In this document: one piece after another, positions 61,346 through 64,000 of the stretch | How positions within the stretch are numbered: the stretch's first letter is position 1 | How the letters are laid out: each line of letters opens with the position of its first letter | Source of the DNA: Athalassotoga saccharophila | GTDB lineage: Bacteria > Thermotogota > Thermotogae > Mesoaciditogales > Mesoaciditogaceae | Direction of reading: 5' to 3' | Assembly (NCBI RefSeq): GCF_009936215.1 | Contig: NZ_AP019551.1 | Location: 434,001 to 498,000, forward strand | DNA: 64,000 bases | Made by a program: the position numbers and the translations under genes | Notes under the pieces: generated by a model | The model's input: the letters and a program-made list of their open reading frames with translations, nothing else | The model's database searches: none | What the model was told of the DNA's origin: nothing

Positions 61346-61375
61346 AAAAAGCGCGTGATATACGCGCTTTTTTTA
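61346..61375 (+). terminator. Terminator after the beta-barrel gene
   Basis: AAAAGCGCGT GATAT ACGCGCTTTT followed by more T residues; a 10-bp stem. Confidence 0.9.
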
Positions 61376-61387
61376 TTTCTAATTTTC

Positions 61388-61482
61388 AATTAGTCAACTA
61401 TTCCCACTTATAGAAGTGGGATCTTCCCTCTTCAATGAATGATAACTCGTAGACTGAAGGTAGAGACTTCTTGCTAATTATT
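61388..61482 (-). mobile_element. IS200/IS605-type right-end relic
   Basis: On the minus strand there is a frame with a TnpB-tail-like SLKREDPTSISGNS followed by a stop, overlapping a hairpin CCCACTT / AAGTGGG and then TAGTTGAC, the layout of IS605-family right ends (hairpin before the cleavage site). No tnpA or tnpB gene remains. It is an inferred solo end, possibly the 3' part of an omegaRNA-like transcript. Confidence 0.45.
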
Positions 61483-61566
61483 GTTAAAGATAATTAAAAA
61501 TCAATATTTGATTGAAGAACGGAGGTATGAAATTAATTTGAAATATTTAAGAAATGTAAAATACAT

Positions 61567-61638
61567 AATACATGTATTGACATAAAAATTGTTAAGAGTT
61601 AATATATGTATTAAGTTGTAATTCTAATTACGTAATTA
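61567..61638 (+). promoter_or_regulatory. Promoter with palindromes before the binding-protein gene
   Basis: A consensus promoter (-35 TTGACA 61577-61582, 17-base spacer, -10 TAATAT 61600-61605) is wrapped in palindromes: AATACATGTATT (61567-61578) overlaps the -35, AATATATGTATT (61601-61612) overlaps the -10, and TAATTACGTAATTA lies at 61625-61638. ATACAT/ATGTAT half-sites recur. This looks like a strongly regulated promoter. Confidence 0.65.
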
Positions 61639-61692
61639 TTAATACATGAAAAAGTTATTTTTCCATCTAATTTTGAAGGGAGGTCTTTTGCA

Positions 61693-63549
61693 GTGAAAAG
61701 AGTGCTTGCATTATTATTGATTGGTACCATCTTCATTGGAATGGCACTCGCAGGCGGAGTTGTGAATTTCGGAATGTATTCTGATATCACATCTCTGAAC
61801 ATCTGGTCCATGTTAGGACCAAACGCAACCTCGTGGAACTTTTATCCGGCGATCGATAAATATGGATCACTTTACGGTCTGTCGGATGTCACAAATCAGT
61901 TAGTTCCTTCTTTGGCAGACGGCTTCTGGTCAACATTCCAAGCGACAACAGTCGATGGAACATCGGCGTACGTTACAACCATCCATTTGTTAAAAGGTGT
62001 AAAGTGGTCCGATGGAACTCCGTTTACGGCAAATGATGTGGTCTTCTCCTATGAGGTGCCATTCAAACTCAACATGCCCGGAAACTGGGGCGGAGATTAT
62101 CCACCGGCTCCTTACAACTTCATAAAGGCAACAAAAATCAACGATTACACAGTCGATCTTTACGTCAAACAGCCGAGCGGAGAATTCATATACGATACGC
62201 TTATGGCTCCAATAGTCCAAGAAAAATTCTGGGAACCAGTCTATGAGGCGGCCCTTAAAACTTCCAATCCTTCCCAGTACATGATGAATTACGATAAAGA
62301 TCTCTACAATGAACCATCGATAGGACCTATAACGGTCTCTCAATGGCAACAGGGTGCATTTATAAAAGATACGGCCATTCAAAATTATTCCTTTAAAGGC
62401 GAGCAGGAAATAGAGTATGCCAATGGCGCCATCCAATACATCGATCCAGCACTTGGAATAAATGCAACGTATTACGGCACACCAGAAGGTACGGTCTTAC
62501 ACAAGTTCGTAACGGGACCTTACGTTGACTCAATAGTTTACGATATTTACCAAAACCAAACAGCGGCCGTCGCCGCACTCATGAATGGTACTATCGGCTA
62601 CATGCTCAGTCCAAATGGTCTTGAGAAGGGATTTGTTCAAGAATTACAAACGAATCCAAATGTCAAGATAGTCCAAAACCAGGACCTTGGCTTTGATTAC
62701 ATAGCCTTTAACATGAGAAGATACCCGATGAACATAAAGGCATTCAGGGTCGCCATAGCCTATTTGATAGACAGGCATTTACTCGCAGACAAGATAATAC
62801 CCGGCTCGATCGTTCCACTTGCCTCTTTGGTGCCTCCCGGAAATGCTTTCTGGTACGATCCAAACCTTAAATATTACGGAGAGGGTATGGACACAGCCCA
62901 AAGATACGAGGCAGCCATAGATGTGCTCAAGAAGGCCGGATTTACATGGCTTATCCCGCCAAAGATAGAAAATGGTCAACTCGTCCAGCGTGGAGAAGGG
63001 CTCATTGGACCTGACGGGAAAATCATAAAGCAAATAACGATGCTTGCACCGTCTGCAGGATACGATCCCATAAGGGCAACGATAGCTTTGTGGATAGAGA
63101 AATGGGCCAACGATATAGGCATTCCACTTTACGCCGATTTAACGAGTTTTAACAACATCGTCAACGCCGTATGGAATGAAAATTTCAATTTCGATATCTA
63201 CATGCTTGGCTGGGGTATATCGATATATCCAAGTTATCTCCACGACTTCTTTGCACAATCCCAAAATGTGCCGGGTGGATTTAACTCTCCAGGATACGAC
63301 AATCCTCAATTCGAGCAACTTGCACGTGAATTCATAGCACAGACCGATATGACCAAGGCACGCGAGTATGCATTCCAACTTGAACAGATCCTCGAAGACG
63401 ATGTTCCTTACGTTGTGATATACTCGTCAAATCTCATGGAGGCATACAGAACAGATAAGGTACAATTCGCTTACACACATACACTCGGTGGAATTCAGAA
63501 TGTTTACGGTGAGCAGGCATTCGTAAAATCAGTTGACACCGCCCAATAA
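61693..63549 (+). CDS. Oligopeptide/sugar ABC transporter substrate-binding protein (family 5)
   Basis: A 618-residue extracytoplasmic binding protein of solute-binding family 5. The signal peptide is MKRVLALLLIGTIFIGMALA. The mature start VVNFGMYSDITSLNIWSMLG and the KGVKWSDGTPFTANDVVFSY motif (about residue 103) are family marks; the second domain has FRVAIAYLIDRHLLADKI. In Thermotogota such proteins often bind oligosaccharides. The GTG at 61693 follows GGGAGG. No permease genes follow; a terminator does. Confidence 0.92.
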   Translation: MKRVLALLLIGTIFIGMALAGGVVNFGMYSDITSLNIWSMLGPNATSWNFYPAIDKYGSLYGLSDVTNQLVPSLADGFWSTFQATTVDGTSAYVTTIHLLKGVKWSDGTPFTANDVVFSYEVPFKLNMPGNWGGDYPPAPYNFIKATKINDYTVDLYVKQPSGEFIYDTLMAPIVQEKFWEPVYEAALKTSNPSQYMMNYDKDLYNEPSIGPITVSQWQQGAFIKDTAIQNYSFKGEQEIEYANGAIQYIDPALGINATYYGTPEGTVLHKFVTGPYVDSIVYDIYQNQTAAVAALMNGTIGYMLSPNGLEKGFVQELQTNPNVKIVQNQDLGFDYIAFNMRRYPMNIKAFRVAIAYLIDRHLLADKIIPGSIVPLASLVPPGNAFWYDPNLKYYGEGMDTAQRYEAAIDVLKKAGFTWLIPPKIENGQLVQRGEGLIGPDGKIIKQITMLAPSAGYDPIRATIALWIEKWANDIGIPLYADLTSFNNIVNAVWNENFNFDIYMLGWGISIYPSYLHDFFAQSQNVPGGFNSPGYDNPQFEQLAREFIAQTDMTKAREYAFQLEQILEDDVPYVVIYSSNLMEAYRTDKVQFAYTHTLGGIQNVYGEQAFVKSVDTAQ

Positions 63550-63566
63550 AAATAAAGTAAAATATT

Positions 63567-63590
63567 GCCGGGCCAAAAGGTCCGGCTTTT
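63567..63590. terminator. Terminator after the binding-protein gene
   Basis: GCCGGGCC AAAA GGTCCGGC (8-bp stem, one G-T) followed by TTTTTATTTT. It also serves the convergent transporter gene. Confidence 0.85.
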
Positions 63591-63594
63591 TATT

Positions 63595-64000
63595 TTAAAC
63601 AAAGGAGAAGAAAAGCAACATTCCCAAAAACAAGGGGATCGAGTAGAGATGAAAATACTTAAGGTAATTAGATTTGAAATTCCTTTTGTATATCGAAAAG
63701 GCTATTATGTTTGCCAAAGAGCCGACCAAAGTTCCAAATCCACCAACACTTACTCCCAAAAGTAATGGCTTCCACAGGTTTGTAAAGGCCGAGATAACGA
63801 TGGCCGACGGCACATTGCTTATTATTTGAGAAAGCAGGGCAGAGGTAAGGAAGACATTTTTACCGCTGTTCAAAAATTCAGGCAAATTCTTAAGCCACGA
63901 CATTGATGATATCTCTCCGGAAAGAATGAAAAAAGCCACAAAGGTGCCGAGAAGAAAGTAATCAACGCTGCCAAGCAACCTTCTATCTGCAAGTATTATG
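63595..64000 (-). CDS. Ion transporter (ArsB/NhaD/SLC13-like), N-terminus cut by window edge
   Basis: The frame runs from the right edge to a TAA at 63595. About 134 C-terminal residues are visible, with three to four membrane segments and a conserved IISNVPSAIVISAFTNLWKP stretch (NVPS/A motif typical of ArsB/NhaD/citrate-type transporters) and GVSVGGFGTLVGSLANIIAF. It would carry anions or exchange ions across the inner membrane. The substrate cannot be judged without the N-terminus. Confidence 0.75.
   Translation of the reverse strand, partial: IILADRRLLGSVDYFLLGTFVAFFILSGEISSMSWLKNLPEFLNSGKNVFLTSALLSQIISNVPSAIVISAFTNLWKPLLLGVSVGGFGTLVGSLANIIAFSIYKRNFKSNYLKYFHLYSIPLFLGMLLFFSFV

Overview
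The window (about 42% GC, many TTG and GTG starts behind strong GGAGG-type ribosome binding sites) reads as a chromosomal segment of an anaerobic, probably thermophilic bacterium. The best guess is phylum Thermotogota, possibly a Mesoaciditoga/Athalassotoga-like lineage. The signs are a TM0106-type nuclease, an Rnf complex ordered C-D-G-E-A-B, an archaeal-type class I aldolase, and a two-domain protein disulfide oxidoreductase next to thioredoxin reductase. This placement is inferred from gene content; no 16S rRNA gene is present.

Layout. 1-3.6 kb (minus): a MarR-controlled efflux locus (regulator, metallo-beta-lactamase-fold hydrolase, DHA2 transporter, second MFS cut by the window edge). 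3.9-10.8 kb (plus): apt, pgi, a complete rnfCDGEAB operon with an unusually short RnfB, and an AhpD-like protein. 10.8-14.4 kb (minus): a divergent sliding-clamp-like protein, a membrane protein, YchF, an S4 protein and ribokinase. 14.6-16.9 kb (plus): a 29-residue peptide, a membrane HD-GYP phosphodiesterase, DUF5317 and DUF134. 16.9-31 kb (plus): housekeeping genes metG, gyrA, truA, tlyA, secA and prfB, then a CsaB-like protein, a tandem HD protein, a BMP-family binding protein, a glycerophosphodiesterase and an MFS gene broken by an IS1634-like insertion (31174-33017).

33.3-41.3 kb (minus): DUF1844, class I aldolase, then a long operon: DUF2089 regulator, DUF4097, MFS exporter, small membrane protein, queD, queF, YhhQ transporter, TM0106 nuclease, acyltransferase. 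41.4-46.2 kb (minus): a proteostasis cluster dnaK-hsp20-clpC. 46.5-55 kb (plus): OsmC, a degenerate ABC ATPase, MtaB, a class IV aminotransferase, the translationally coupled run yicC-remA-gmk-rpoZ-coaBC, and the PDO/TrxB redox pair.

55-59.2 kb is an accessory island behind tRNA-Arg(CCU). It holds a broken AbiEii-like nucleotidyltransferase with its DUF6922-like partner, an archaeal-type ATPase under two tandem palindromes, a Fic protein, and a ribbon-helix-helix antitoxin whose PIN toxin is destroyed. The spaces between these modules are filled with degenerate 7-bp-periodic repeats. Two ~120-bp copies of one such tract, each ending in a consensus-like promoter, flank the toxin-antitoxin remnant. 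59.3-64 kb (plus): a lipoprotein and beta-barrel pair, an IS200/IS605 end relic, an oligopeptide-type binding protein with palindromes around its promoter, and (minus) the C-terminal part of an ion transporter cut by the window edge.

The parts most worth follow-up are the heptad-repeat island, the tandem palindromes before the ATPase, the short RnfB, the clamp-like protein, the ClpC without a visible ClpP loop, the degenerate ABC ATPase, and a 23-bp element shared by the apt and queF upstream regions.
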